Below are positions 34,407-43,653 of a stretch of 64,000 bases of DNA, in pieces. Position numbers and translations under genes: made by a program. The notes below the pieces were generated by a model that ran no database searches, was not told the origin of the DNA, and saw only the letters and a program-made list of their open reading frames with translations. The DNA is taken from assembly GCA_965232015.1 (NCBI GenBank), contig OZ246946.1, positions 2,294,001 through 2,358,000 on the forward strand. The letters run 5' to 3'. The stretch's first letter is position 1; every line of letters begins with the position of its first letter. Origin of the DNA: JAJEAO01 sp963667635. GTDB taxonomy: Bacteria; Acidobacteriota; Vicinamibacteria; Marinacidobacterales; Marinacidobacteraceae.

Positions 34407-36259
34407 GAGACGCAGTTGTTGTTGTTCTTCGAGCCCAGGCTCTCGAGCAGGGCGACCGTCTCCGGGATCGGCGAGACCCGCTGCACCGGACCGTTCGCCA
34501 TATCGGCCGTCGTCTGGCCGCGCCGACTCACGGCGGTGACGTCGCCACCGTTCTCGACCAGATACAGGATCATCTCGTTGTCCCCGCGGGCGGCGGCGTG
34601 GTGGAGCGCGTTGTAGCCGTTGAAGTCGCGCTGGTTGATGTCGGCGCCGAGTTCCACCAGGTACTGGACCGCGGGCAGCCAGCCGTCCGGGGCGTGGCGA
34701 TGCGCGTTCCCGGCGAATCCCTCGCCGTAGCCCACGCCGGACGCCGCGTGGATCGGATAGACACCCGGGTCTCCCTCCTTGTACGGAGGCAGGCCGGACG
34801 GGTCGGGACCCATCGAGTTGAGGTCGGTCGGAACCCACAGCCCGGGAGCGGCGGGCAGCACCGCGAGCGCTCCCTTCCCCGAGCCCTCGGCGAACGTGCC
34901 GCGGCGAGCGCGCCGGGGCGCGGACGCGGTGGTCGGGATGTCGGGATCGGCGCCGTACTCGACGAGCAGCTTCATCGCGGGGAGGTCCGTCGCATACGCC
35001 GCCCGCCAGAACGCGGTGGAGCCCCGGGTGTCGGCCAGACCGCAGTTCCGGTTGCCGCACCCGCTGTACACCATGTACCACGGATGCTTCGAGATCCGGG
35101 CGTCCGGATCGGCGCCCGCCTCGAGCAGCGCCCGCATCACATCGAGGTAGCTGGCCTCCTGGAACCCGTGCTGCTGTGGCTGCGGGAAGCGGGTCCGCGG
35201 CTGCCACTCGGCGTTGACCGTCGCCCACAGCGGCGTCACCCCGTTGTCCGAGGCGGCCACGTTCGGATCCGCTCCCCGTTCGAGCAGCTTGAGCGCGAGG
35301 TCGAAGTGGGCGTTGACCGTCGCCATCAGCAGCGCGCTGGAGCCGTCGGCCTCCGAGAGCTGGTTGATGTCGGCGTCGCCGTCGAGAAGCGCAGTCACCG
35401 AATCGGCGTAGCCCTGGCGCGCCGCATGGTGCAGCGCGGTGAGGCCGCCCTTGGCCGCGACCTGCGGCATGCGGAAGCGGAAGAAGGGATCGTCGCTCCC
35501 ATCAATCTCCGGCGCCTCTCCGGCGAGATAGAAATCGCGGGCGGCGAGCACGGCCGCCTGAATCTGGGCGGAACTCGCGGCCCCGTCCTCACCCCGGAAC
35601 GCCTTCAGGACATCCCGCTGCCGGTTGCGGGCGCCCTGCGCGAGCATGAAGTCGTCCATCAGATCCACGACGTGGCTGGCCTGCGCCGGATCGGCGCCGC
35701 GCTCGAGCAGCGTCCGGATCGCATAGAAGCGGTCCTTCGAGGCCGCGAAGATCAGCGGCGTCTGCCCCCAGGTCGCTTCGCGCGCATCCACTTCGGCGCC
35801 GTAGTCGAGGAGCGCGGTGATCGCCTGGACGCTCCCCGCCGAGGCGGCGAGGTGAAGCGGCGTGGTGCCGTTCGCGCTCCGGGCCGACGCATCCGCGCCC
35901 GCCTGGAGCAGCAGCTCGACGACTTCGGCCTGCCCGGCCTCGGTCGCGACATGGAGCGGCGTGTAATCGCCGATCCGGGTGGTCGCTCCCACCGCGGCGC
36001 CTGCCTGCGTCAGCGTCCGGGCGAGTTCGACATCCCCTCGCTGCGCCGCCCAGTGGAGCGCCGACATCCCGTCGCCATGTGCGGCGTTCGCGTCCTCCCC
36101 TTCGGCGAGGAGCGTCCGCACCGAAGCCAGATCACCCATACGGGCTGCGTCGGCGACGGGCGCCGACCCCGGAGGAGCGGTGATGCCCGCGGTGGCGAGC
36201 AGCAGGAGCGCCACCGAGGCGACGGCGGGCCGGGTCCGGTTTCGACGAGTGGGGCGCAC
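34400..36259 (-). CDS. Exported ankyrin-repeat protein
   Basis: This 619-residue protein has an N-terminal signal (ASVALLLLATAGITAPPG) and about nine ankyrin repeats. Examples are GMSALHWAAQRGDVELARTL, YTPLHVATEAGQAEVVELLL and NALHHAAARGDNEMILYLV. The repeats are interrupted by a longer insert (about 440-520) rich in Pro and Gly. Ankyrin stacks bind other proteins; an exported form suggests a periplasmic or secreted partner. The C-terminal NNNNCVSC is unusual. The gene sits between the DUF1552 gene and the small secreted protein gene in one operon. Confidence 0.85.
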   Translation of the reverse strand: MRPTRRNRTRPAVASVALLLLATAGITAPPGSAPVADAARMGDLASVRTLLAEGEDANAAHGDGMSALHWAAQRGDVELARTLTQAGAAVGATTRIGDYTPLHVATEAGQAEVVELLLQAGADASARSANGTTPLHLAASAGSVQAITALLDYGAEVDAREATWGQTPLIFAASKDRFYAIRTLLERGADPAQASHVVDLMDDFMLAQGARNRQRDVLKAFRGEDGAASSAQIQAAVLAARDFYLAGEAPEIDGSDDPFFRFRMPQVAAKGGLTALHHAARQGYADSVTALLDGDADINQLSEADGSSALLMATVNAHFDLALKLLERGADPNVAASDNGVTPLWATVNAEWQPRTRFPQPQQHGFQEASYLDVMRALLEAGADPDARISKHPWYMVYSGCGNRNCGLADTRGSTAFWRAAYATDLPAMKLLVEYGADPDIPTTASAPRRARRGTFAEGSGKGALAVLPAAPGLWVPTDLNSMGPDPSGLPPYKEGDPGVYPIHAASGVGYGEGFAGNAHRHAPDGWLPAVQYLVELGADINQRDFNGYNALHHAAARGDNEMILYLVENGGDVTAVSRRGQTTADMANGPVQRVSPIPETVALLESLGSKNNNNCVSC

Positions 36260-36286
36260 GGTCTCTCTCCCTGGCTGGTGGGCCGG

Positions 36287-37696
36287 TCAGTCGGTCTCGA
36301 CGACCGGCGCGTTCAGCTCCAGCGTGCCGTTGCTGTCGCCGAAGGACTCCATCTCGAGGCCCAGCGACTGGACGAGGGCCAGCATCGCGTTCGCCATCGG
36401 CGTCCCGTCCGGCGCCTTGACGTGCATGTTGCCGGTCAGGTGGCCGTCCGCCCGACCCAGGAAGATGAGCGGGCAGCGCCGGTGGTTGTGGATGTTCGCG
36501 TCGGCCATCGGGGAGCCCCAGATGATCGCCGACTTGTCGAGGAGCGAAACCCCGCCCTCATCGGTCTTCTGCAGCTTCTCGAGGAAGTACGGGAGCTGGC
36601 CCACGCGGTACTGGCAAATCGTGTTGAAGTCCATGATCCGCTTCTCGTCGTTGCCGTGGTGGGAAGCGGGATGGAACGGCGAGGTCGTGCCGCTCTCGGG
36701 GAAGGAGCGGTTCTGGGCGTCGCGTCCGGTCTTGAACGAGATGACCCGGGTCATGTCCGTTTCCATGGCCAGGACCTGGAGATCGAACATGAGCTGCATG
36801 TGCTCGGTGAACGAGTCGGGCACGCCGGCGGGGGCGTCGGGCAGCTCCCGGGCGTCGCCGCTGCTGTTGTAGCTCTCGACCATCTGGATGCGCCGCTCGA
36901 CCTCGCGGACGTCGTCGAGGTAGCGGTCCATGCGGAGGCGGTCCACATCGCCGAGGTGCTTGCGGACCTCGGAGGCGTCGCTCAGGATCCAGTCGAGGAT
37001 GCCGCGGCGCGTCGCCCGACGTTCCGCCCGCTCCTCCGGCGTGGCCCCGGCGCCGAACAGCATCTCGAAGGCGACCCGGGGATCCCGGATCATCGGCAGC
37101 GGATCGCTCGGCGTGGACCAACTGATCGAATCGGTGTAGGCGCACGAGTAGTTGTAGGTGCACCCGCCCGCCTGGTCGAGGTTCTCGATGCAGAGCTGGA
37201 GCGACGGCATCGGAGTGTTCTGGCCGAAACGGCTGGCGTAGGACTGGTCGAGCGACGTGCCCACCCACAGGTCGGACCCCTGCGTCTGCTTGGGGTGCGA
37301 CTGGGTAAGGAAGACCGACGAGGACCGGAAGTGGTCGCCCCCGATCTCCGGCGGCGAGAACGCCTCCGCCATCCGGCAGTCGGTGTTCGAGACGATCGTC
37401 AGGTAGTCCTGGAACGGCTCGAGCGGCTTCAGCGCATTGTCCGCCGTCATCGCGAAGTCGCGCCCCACCTTGGCGGGCGCGAACAGATGCTGGCTGGCGC
37501 CCCACTCGTTGCAGCCGGGGAGGCCGTGGACCTCCTCGATGCACACGAGCCGGGTCACGTCGGTGGCCTCGGCGGCGGCGGCGCTCGCCCGGCGGCCGGC
37601 CGGAACCATCGCGTCGAGGAACGGGAGGGCGACGGAGACGCCCATGCCCCGCAGGACGGTCCGACGGGGAAGGTGTTTTCCGGTCAGGATCGACAT
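36287..37696 (-). CDS. DUF1552-domain protein, Tat-exported
   Basis: This 469-residue protein begins with a twin-arginine signal (LPRRTVLRGMGVSVALPFLDAM). The body has the DUF1552 pattern: QHLFAPAKVG, the SLDQSYA region, a central helical segment with VRKHLGDVDRLRMDRYLDDVREVERR, and the late IWGSPMADANIHNHRRCPLIFLG. DUF1552 proteins are nearly always encoded beside DUF1592 cytochrome-like proteins in Planctomycetota, Acidobacteriota and relatives. The biochemical role is unknown; metal-dependent hydrolase-like folds related to DUF1501/sulfatases have been suggested. Here it lies 49 bases after the DUF1592 gene. Confidence 0.9.
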   Translation of the reverse strand: MSILTGKHLPRRTVLRGMGVSVALPFLDAMVPAGRRASAAAAEATDVTRLVCIEEVHGLPGCNEWGASQHLFAPAKVGRDFAMTADNALKPLEPFQDYLTIVSNTDCRMAEAFSPPEIGGDHFRSSSVFLTQSHPKQTQGSDLWVGTSLDQSYASRFGQNTPMPSLQLCIENLDQAGGCTYNYSCAYTDSISWSTPSDPLPMIRDPRVAFEMLFGAGATPEERAERRATRRGILDWILSDASEVRKHLGDVDRLRMDRYLDDVREVERRIQMVESYNSSGDARELPDAPAGVPDSFTEHMQLMFDLQVLAMETDMTRVISFKTGRDAQNRSFPESGTTSPFHPASHHGNDEKRIMDFNTICQYRVGQLPYFLEKLQKTDEGGVSLLDKSAIIWGSPMADANIHNHRRCPLIFLGRADGHLTGNMHVKAPDGTPMANAMLALVQSLGLEMESFGDSNGTLELNAPVVETD

Positions 37697-37745
37697 GGTC
37701 GGTGTTCTCCTCAGTTCAGTTGCCCAGTTCAGTTGCCAGCCTCGA

Positions 37746-40169
37746 TCAGTTGTTCTCGAGGGGGGCCAGCGTGGTCTCGGGCAGGGTCTCGGCCCGCTTG
37801 CGCTGGAAGGCGTCGCTCCGGATCACGCCCATGATCAGGGACGCCATCCGGTAGTCGTTCGCCTCCGCGTCGCGGCCGATGGCGCGGATCGTGGGCTGGT
37901 CGAAGGCCTCGGCCCGACGCCCGACCGCAAAGGCGAGCAGATGTTCGGTGAAAGTGCGCACCAGCGGGATGGGCCGCACGAGCAGCGCCTCCACGAGCTG
38001 GTCGGGCCTGGAGACCGGTGTGCCGTCGTAGAAATCGCCGGAGGTGTCCAGCGGGGCGCCGTTCTCGCGCTGCCTCCACTTCCCGGTCACGTCGAAGTTG
38101 TCGAGCGCGAGCCCGATCGGGTCGATCAGGCGGTGGCAGGAATTGCAGCTCGGGTTCGCGGCGTGCATTTCGAGCCGCTCGCGGGTGGTCAGGGCCCGGC
38201 CATCCACCGTGCCCTCGGTCTCTTCGAACGTCGGGATGTCGGGCGGCGGCGGGGGAGGTGGGGTTCCGAGCAGAACCTCCATGACCCACTTGCCGCGCAG
38301 GACCGGCGACGTGCGGTTCGCCAGCGAAGTCAGCACCAGCACACTGCCATGCCCGAGGATCCCGCGGCGGGTCTGGTCGGGGTACTCCACCCGGCGGAAG
38401 TGCGGACCGGCCACTCCGGGGAACTCGTAGTGGCGCGCGAGCCGCTCGTTCACGAAGGTGTAGTCGGCGCGGAACAGCTCCAGCAGACTGCGGTCCTCCT
38501 GCACCAGATGGGCGAAGAACATCTCGGTCTCGCGCCGCATCGCCTGAGCGAGGTTCTCGTCGAAGTTCGGGAAGAAGTTCGGATCCGGCCGCACCTTGTC
38601 CATGTCCTGGAGACGGAACCACTGGGCCGCGAACCGTCGCCCGAGCGCCGCCGAACGCGGATCGGCCAGCATTCGGAGCGCCTGCCGATCGAGTTCCTCC
38701 GGTGTCAGCAGGCCCTGCTCGGCGATCCCCTGGAGCTCGTCGTCCGGGGGGGTTCCCCACAGGAAGAACGAGAGGCGGGAGGCGAGATCGAGGTCTCCGA
38801 GCCGGTAGCCCCGCTCGGCGACGCTCGTGGGTTCCCGCTCGAGCCGCAGCACGAAGTGGGGGCTGGCGAGGATCGCTTCGAGCGCGGTTCGTACGCCGAC
38901 CTCGAAGCCGCCGACGCCGGCGCCCTCATCGAAGAACCGAAGCAGGCCCTCGACTTCGCCCTCGTCCAGCGGCCGCCGCCAGGCCTCCCGTCCGAGCCGA
39001 GCCAGGATGCGGCCCGCGCACGGCCGCCGCTCCTCCGGCGCCGTCGGCCGACAGGTGAAGATGCGGCGGCGACTCGGCGTCTCCGACAGTCCGGTCGGGT
39101 TGTAGGGACCGTTGACGATGAGATCCCGGACGTGCGGCAGCGTCGTGATCCCGGCGCCGCCCGAGCCGCCCCCGGCGTAGGACCAGTCGTGCGGACGGAT
39201 CAGATCCTCGTAGGGTCCGTCCTGCCGCCGGACGAAAGCCGCCGCCACCCGGTGGGCGCCGGCCCGGACGAAGATGGGAGGGGTCACGGTGATGTCGCTG
39301 TCCCGGCCGTCGGCGTCCACCTGCCGATTCGTGTCATAGGCGAGGAGCGCGACCCGTTCGCCGTCGATCGAGACATCCACATCGGCGATCCGGGTGTTGG
39401 CGCCGGAGGTGAACGTGATCCCGAACACGTACTCGGCGTCCGCCGGGAACACGTGGTCCACGACCAGTCCGCCGCGGGTGCCGTAGGGCGCCCCCTCGAT
39501 GTGGTCCCAGGGGTGCTGCGACAGGTACTGGGAGTTGGTGTAGGTGTGGTCCACGGCGGCGACGGTTCGCTCTCCGACCGCCAGCCGGCTGATCGCGCTG
39601 GCCGCATTCAGATAGGCCTCGAGCAGCGTCGCCGACAGCGTCTGGGCCTCGGCGATGTTGTCGAAGCTGTGCGCCACCGGGTCGAGCGGCAGCCAGTCCC
39701 CGGCGTCCACGTCCAGCCCGAGCAGATCCCGGATCGCTTCGGAGTACTCGGCCCGGTTCAGGCGCTGGAACGGCCGGCTGCCGGGGTCGGGTGACAGCTC
39801 GGCGGCCGCATCGAGGCGGATCTCGAGGGTCTCGACCAGACTCAGCAGCTCGGCGCCGCTCGCGCGGCGGATGTTGGCCGGCGGCATCATGCCGGCCCGC
39901 AGCTTCCGAACCATTTCCTCGGCGACGTCCATGTGCTCGGCGGCGTTCGCCACGTCGAAGTCGGCGAGCGACATGTTGCCCGCCTTCATGCGCTCGTTGT
40001 GGCACATGGTGCAGGTCGTTTGCACCACGCGGGTCGCCTCGGCGACCGGCGTGACCGCCGCGGCGGCGCCACCGGGTTCCGCCGGACTCTGGGCCGAAAC
40101 GGGGCCGGCGAGCGCGCCCCCGAGGAGCCAGAGGAGCCCCAAGCGCCTGGAAAGAGTCATTCTCATCAT
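37746..40169 (-). CDS. DUF1587/1595/1592/1588/1585 protein with cytochrome c-like domain
   Basis: This protein of about 807 residues has a Sec signal (LSRRLGLLWLLGGALAGPVSAQ) and one N-terminal heme motif, CTMCHNERMKAGN, of the planctomycete cytochrome c type. The domains DUF1587 (FQRLNRAEYSEAIRDLLGLD), DUF1595, DUF1592 (ASRLSFFLWGTPPDDEL), DUF1588 (GILGHGSVLVLTSLANRTSPV, ... CNSCHRLIDPIGLALDNFD) and DUF1585 follow in the usual order. The CNSCH site near the end is a second possible heme ligand set. With DUF1552 it probably forms an exported redox or polymer-degrading system, which is inference. I chose the ATG at 40,169, where the signal peptide starts. Confidence 0.9.
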   Translation of the reverse strand: MMRMTLSRRLGLLWLLGGALAGPVSAQSPAEPGGAAAAVTPVAEATRVVQTTCTMCHNERMKAGNMSLADFDVANAAEHMDVAEEMVRKLRAGMMPPANIRRASGAELLSLVETLEIRLDAAAELSPDPGSRPFQRLNRAEYSEAIRDLLGLDVDAGDWLPLDPVAHSFDNIAEAQTLSATLLEAYLNAASAISRLAVGERTVAAVDHTYTNSQYLSQHPWDHIEGAPYGTRGGLVVDHVFPADAEYVFGITFTSGANTRIADVDVSIDGERVALLAYDTNRQVDADGRDSDITVTPPIFVRAGAHRVAAAFVRRQDGPYEDLIRPHDWSYAGGGSGGAGITTLPHVRDLIVNGPYNPTGLSETPSRRRIFTCRPTAPEERRPCAGRILARLGREAWRRPLDEGEVEGLLRFFDEGAGVGGFEVGVRTALEAILASPHFVLRLEREPTSVAERGYRLGDLDLASRLSFFLWGTPPDDELQGIAEQGLLTPEELDRQALRMLADPRSAALGRRFAAQWFRLQDMDKVRPDPNFFPNFDENLAQAMRRETEMFFAHLVQEDRSLLELFRADYTFVNERLARHYEFPGVAGPHFRRVEYPDQTRRGILGHGSVLVLTSLANRTSPVLRGKWVMEVLLGTPPPPPPPDIPTFEETEGTVDGRALTTRERLEMHAANPSCNSCHRLIDPIGLALDNFDVTGKWRQRENGAPLDTSGDFYDGTPVSRPDQLVEALLVRPIPLVRTFTEHLLAFAVGRRAEAFDQPTIRAIGRDAEANDYRMASLIMGVIRSDAFQRKRAETLPETTLAPLENN

Positions 40170-40329
40170 GTCGATCAACGCCCGGTTGGCGGCGCTCACA
40201 CCCTCAGCACTCCCCCCGAAGCATCCGCGATTGTGCCGGTTGCACGCTGCCCATGTCAATTCGCATGCCGGCCCCCAGCGCCGACGGGACAGGCCCTATG
40301 GCTCAGGGGATTCAATCACTTGGGTCATG

Positions 40330-41769
40330 TCATCGGGGCGACTGTCCGGGTTTCGGCAGCGCTTCGGAGGGGGCCTCCGGGTCCGGAGCTCGCCGGGGCC
40401 GCTCGAGGGCGTGCGCGAGACAGAGGACCCCGAAGTCCTCCCGCGGTCTCCCGACGATCTGGATTCCCACCGGGAGGCCGTCGCGGGTGGCTCCGAACGG
40501 GACCGAGGCGGCCGGCGACCCGAGCACCGAAACGAGCGAGCAGGAGCCCATCCACTCGGTGTAGGTCCGCATCCTCACGCCCTCGACCTCGCGCACCCAC
40601 TCGACCTCCGCCGGGAACGGTGGGACCTGGGCGGTCGGGAGAGCCAGGAACTCGAATCGCTCGAAGAACCGCCGCACCCGGTCGAGCAGCCGGGCCCACC
40701 GGCGGCTCGCCGCGGCGAGATCGGGGGCGCCGAGCGTCCGGGCCTGTTCGATGTTCCAGACCACCGTGTCCTTCAGCTCGGCGCGGCGGCGGTCGAGAAG
40801 CGGACCCAGCAGGGTCTCGAACCACCACGCCCGCCAGACGTCGAAGACGGTGCTCGCCCCGGCCATGTCCGGGGAGTCGTCTTCCACCTCGCACCCGAGA
40901 TCCGACAGCGCCTGCCGCGCCGGGGCGATCGCCTCGCGCACATCGGGGTCGAAGGGGAGCCCGGCGAAGTCGGGAGCCCACGCCACCCGCACTCCGCGGA
41001 AGTCGCGTTCCAGCGGACGCCGGAACGAAGCGCCGGGAGTCTCCAGCGACCGCGGATCCCGGGCGTCGGGCCCCGCCATGGCGCTCAGCAGCAGCGCCGC
41101 GTCAGAAGCGGTGCGCGCCATCGGCCCCTGGACGGGGACCGGGAACCACGGCGCCTCCTCCGGCCACACCGGCACCCGGCCGGGCGTGGGGCGCAGACCG
41201 AAGACCCCGCAAAAACTGGCCGGATTCCGGAGCGAGCCCCCGAAGTCGCTCCCGTCGGCGAGAGGGACCATCCCCGACGCGAGCGCCGCCGCCGAGCCGC
41301 CGCTGCTTCCGCCGGTCGTCCGGGCCGGATCCCACGGGTTCCGGGTGACGCCGAAGACGGCGTTGAACGTCTGCGATCCGGCGCCGAACTCGGGCGTATT
41401 CGTCTTGCCCACGACGATCGCCCCCGCCGCCCGATGCCGCTCCACGATCAGGTCGTCCCGGGCGGGGATCGAATCCCTGAAGATCGGAGAACCGAGCGTG
41501 GTCCTCATGCCCGCGGTGCGGTGGAGATCCTTCACCGCGACCGGAAGCCCGTGGAGAGGACCGAGCGCCTCCCCCCGGCCCACCTTGCGGTCGGCCGCCT
41601 CCGCCTCACACAGGAGGTCCTCCGGCGGCGCCAGCGTGACGATCGCGTTCAGGAGCGGATTGACCTCCCCGATGCGGTCGAGGTGGGCGCGCATGACGTC
41701 CACCGCCGAGACCTCGCGGCGAGCGATGGCCCCGGTGAGATCCCGGGCGGAGGCGTGGATCAGCTCCAC
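40330..41769 (-). CDS. Amidase (GatA/amidase-signature family)
   Basis: This amidase of about 479 residues has the Ser-cisSer-Lys triad: Lys in LPVAVKDLHRTAG, and the Ser residues in RTTGGSSGGSAAALASGM. The start HASARDLTGAIARREVSAVD matches amidase-signature enzymes, which hydrolyse amide bonds or, as GatA, feed ammonia to tRNA transamidation. There is no GatB or GatC beside it, so a stand-alone amidase is more likely. The GTG at 41,769 gives the normal N-terminus and overlaps the isomerase gene by about 20 bases. The longer frame upstream is a shadow of that gene. Confidence 0.87.
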   Translation of the reverse strand: MELIHASARDLTGAIARREVSAVDVMRAHLDRIGEVNPLLNAIVTLAPPEDLLCEAEAADRKVGRGEALGPLHGLPVAVKDLHRTAGMRTTLGSPIFRDSIPARDDLIVERHRAAGAIVVGKTNTPEFGAGSQTFNAVFGVTRNPWDPARTTGGSSGGSAAALASGMVPLADGSDFGGSLRNPASFCGVFGLRPTPGRVPVWPEEAPWFPVPVQGPMARTASDAALLLSAMAGPDARDPRSLETPGASFRRPLERDFRGVRVAWAPDFAGLPFDPDVREAIAPARQALSDLGCEVEDDSPDMAGASTVFDVWRAWWFETLLGPLLDRRRAELKDTVVWNIEQARTLGAPDLAAASRRWARLLDRVRRFFERFEFLALPTAQVPPFPAEVEWVREVEGVRMRTYTEWMGSCSLVSVLGSPAASVPFGATRDGLPVGIQIVGRPREDFGVLCLAHALERPRRAPDPEAPSEALPKPGQSPR

Positions 41770-41788
41770 CGACCGCTCCGGTTCGACG

Positions 41789-43447
41789 TCACGCCGCCAG
41801 CACCCGGTCGAGGCGGTCGAGCAGCGCCCGCAGGCCCGGATCCCCGGGGGCGGGAGCGTCGAGCCAGAGAACCCGGCGCCCCAGCCGGCGCAGTTCCTCG
41901 TGGTCAGCGGCTGCCTGAAGCGCGGCGAGCTGTCCGATGCGCAGGCCCCCCGCGGCTCCGGGGACCTCCAGGTCGGGGCCGTCCGCGACCCATCGCAACA
42001 TGAGGACTCCGAGGTCCTTCGGCCCGCCCTTTTCGAGCTGGCCCAGCGAATGGAGGAGCTGCGAGCCGAACCCGACCAGCGGGAAGACCCCGAAGCGTTC
42101 CGCGATCCGGTGACGCAGCGCCTGGACCCCGGCCTCGGCGACCGCGCTTCGGTGGCCGAACGCATTGATCGCGAGGCCAGGGTCCGCGACCGCCTCGAGG
42201 AACTCCCGGATCCCGGCGTCCTCGACCGGAGGGGGACCTGGCGCGGCGGCGGGATCGTTCACCAATCGGCGCGCCGCCTTCTTGGCCGCCTCCACATCGG
42301 GCTGGTCGTAGGGATCGAGCCCCATCCGCCACGCCGCCACCGCGATCGCCACCTGCCACCGGAACACGGCGGCCGGCAGCCCGGCGGCCGACAGCGGGAC
42401 ACCAATCCACGGCGTTCCATCGTCCCGCGCCCGTCGCCGCTCGGCGCCCCCATCCTCTTCCTCGCCGAGATGGATCCGGAATCCGCTCCGCAGCGGGATG
42501 GGCGGACGGGCCGCCGGGGGCAGGACGATGGGCACGATCCCCCGACCCTTCTTGCCGGTCGTTTCGGAGCACATCTGCTCCAGCCACTCGAGCATCGCGT
42601 CATGGCGCGGAGCCGCCGACCAGTGGGCGACCGGGCGCCCCGCCTCCGCGAGATGCGCGAGGAGGACGCCGAGGCGGAATCCGGTGTCCGGGACTTCGAA
42701 TCCCCCGTCGTCCAACGGGATCGGGGGCGGCTGCGACGGCCGATCGAGGAGATGCCGCGTCCGACACACGGCCTCGAGCCCCGGAGCGGGGTCGCGCCCG
42801 GCGAGGACAGCGGGCAGGAGGCCGAAGGGTTCGAGTCCGGAGAAGCGGCCGCCCACCCGCGGGCTCCCCGCGAATCGGGCCCGGTAGTCGCGCCCGGCCC
42901 GCTGGAAGAGAGCGGATCCCCGGTTGCTGACGGCCAGCATGTGCCGCCGGACCAGGCAGCCCGAAGCCCGAAGACGCTCCACGACGAGCGTCTCGAGCGC
43001 CAGCGTCTCCGCGGTGGCGCCCGACTTGGACGCCACCAGAAACGCCGTGCCCGGGAGGGCGGCGGAGTCGAGCACCTCCCGCACCGCTTCCGGCGCGAGG
43101 CTCCGCAGCACTCGCACCTCGAGCCCCTCGGCCCCGGCGGGCAGGCCCTCGACCAGCGTCTCTCCCACGAGCGCCGAGCCCCCCATCGCCATCACGACGA
43201 CCCGGGAGAACCCCTCGGCGAGGAGGTCCCGGCGGAGGGTCCGGTAACTCGCGATGTCCGCCCCCGCCGTCCGAGGCCGGTCCACCCACCCCAGCCGGTT
43301 CAACGCGCTTAGCTCCCCGGTCCGTCCCAGCCCGCCGGGCGCGCCGCCCTCGCGAGCGAGCCGGTCCGCTTCCGTCGCCCATCGGACCACGTTGGAAGCG
43401 CCCCAGATGCGAAAGCTCAAGTTGCGAAAACTCGCGCCGGAACGCAT
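41789..43447 (-). CDS. pgi: Glucose-6-phosphate isomerase-like protein
   Basis: This 552-residue sugar isomerase-fold protein has AMGGSALVGETLVEGL and LVASKSGATAETLAL, the phosphate-binding SIS segments of the PGI family. APRHDAMLEWLEQMCSETTGKKG holds the catalytic Glu/Lys region. The sequence is of the type found as the C-terminal half of bacterial transaldolase-PGI fusions, here without the transaldolase half. It interconverts glucose 6-phosphate and fructose 6-phosphate in the cytoplasm. The start at 43,447 may be upstream of the real one by a few residues. The downstream gene is the overlapping amidase. Confidence 0.82.
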   Translation of the reverse strand: MRSGASFRNLSFRIWGASNVVRWATEADRLAREGGAPGGLGRTGELSALNRLGWVDRPRTAGADIASYRTLRRDLLAEGFSRVVVMAMGGSALVGETLVEGLPAGAEGLEVRVLRSLAPEAVREVLDSAALPGTAFLVASKSGATAETLALETLVVERLRASGCLVRRHMLAVSNRGSALFQRAGRDYRARFAGSPRVGGRFSGLEPFGLLPAVLAGRDPAPGLEAVCRTRHLLDRPSQPPPIPLDDGGFEVPDTGFRLGVLLAHLAEAGRPVAHWSAAPRHDAMLEWLEQMCSETTGKKGRGIVPIVLPPAARPPIPLRSGFRIHLGEEEDGGAERRRARDDGTPWIGVPLSAAGLPAAVFRWQVAIAVAAWRMGLDPYDQPDVEAAKKAARRLVNDPAAAPGPPPVEDAGIREFLEAVADPGLAINAFGHRSAVAEAGVQALRHRIAERFGVFPLVGFGSQLLHSLGQLEKGGPKDLGVLMLRWVADGPDLEVPGAAGGLRIGQLAALQAAADHEELRRLGRRVLWLDAPAPGDPGLRALLDRLDRVLAA

Positions 43448-43653
43448 CGGGCGCAGGCTCGCCCGACGCCGGGAGACGGTTCCGGGAAAAAGCCGAGGGG
43501 ACGGCTCCTGAGGAGGCGGGACGGCGAGCGCATCGGCGAGTCGCCGGGAATCCTGCCATTCCCACGGAACCGGCGCCGCCGCGTCGGGGCGGCTACCATT
43601 CGAGAGCGCGTCCGAAGCAACGGTCCGGGGCGTTGCGGAGCCGGGAGGGAACC

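Noticed and set aside
34598..37834. Plus-strand open frame of over 1000 codons opposite the ankyrin and DUF1552 genes
   Set aside because: The minus-strand genes have clear signals, repeats and domains; the plus frame is composition-driven.
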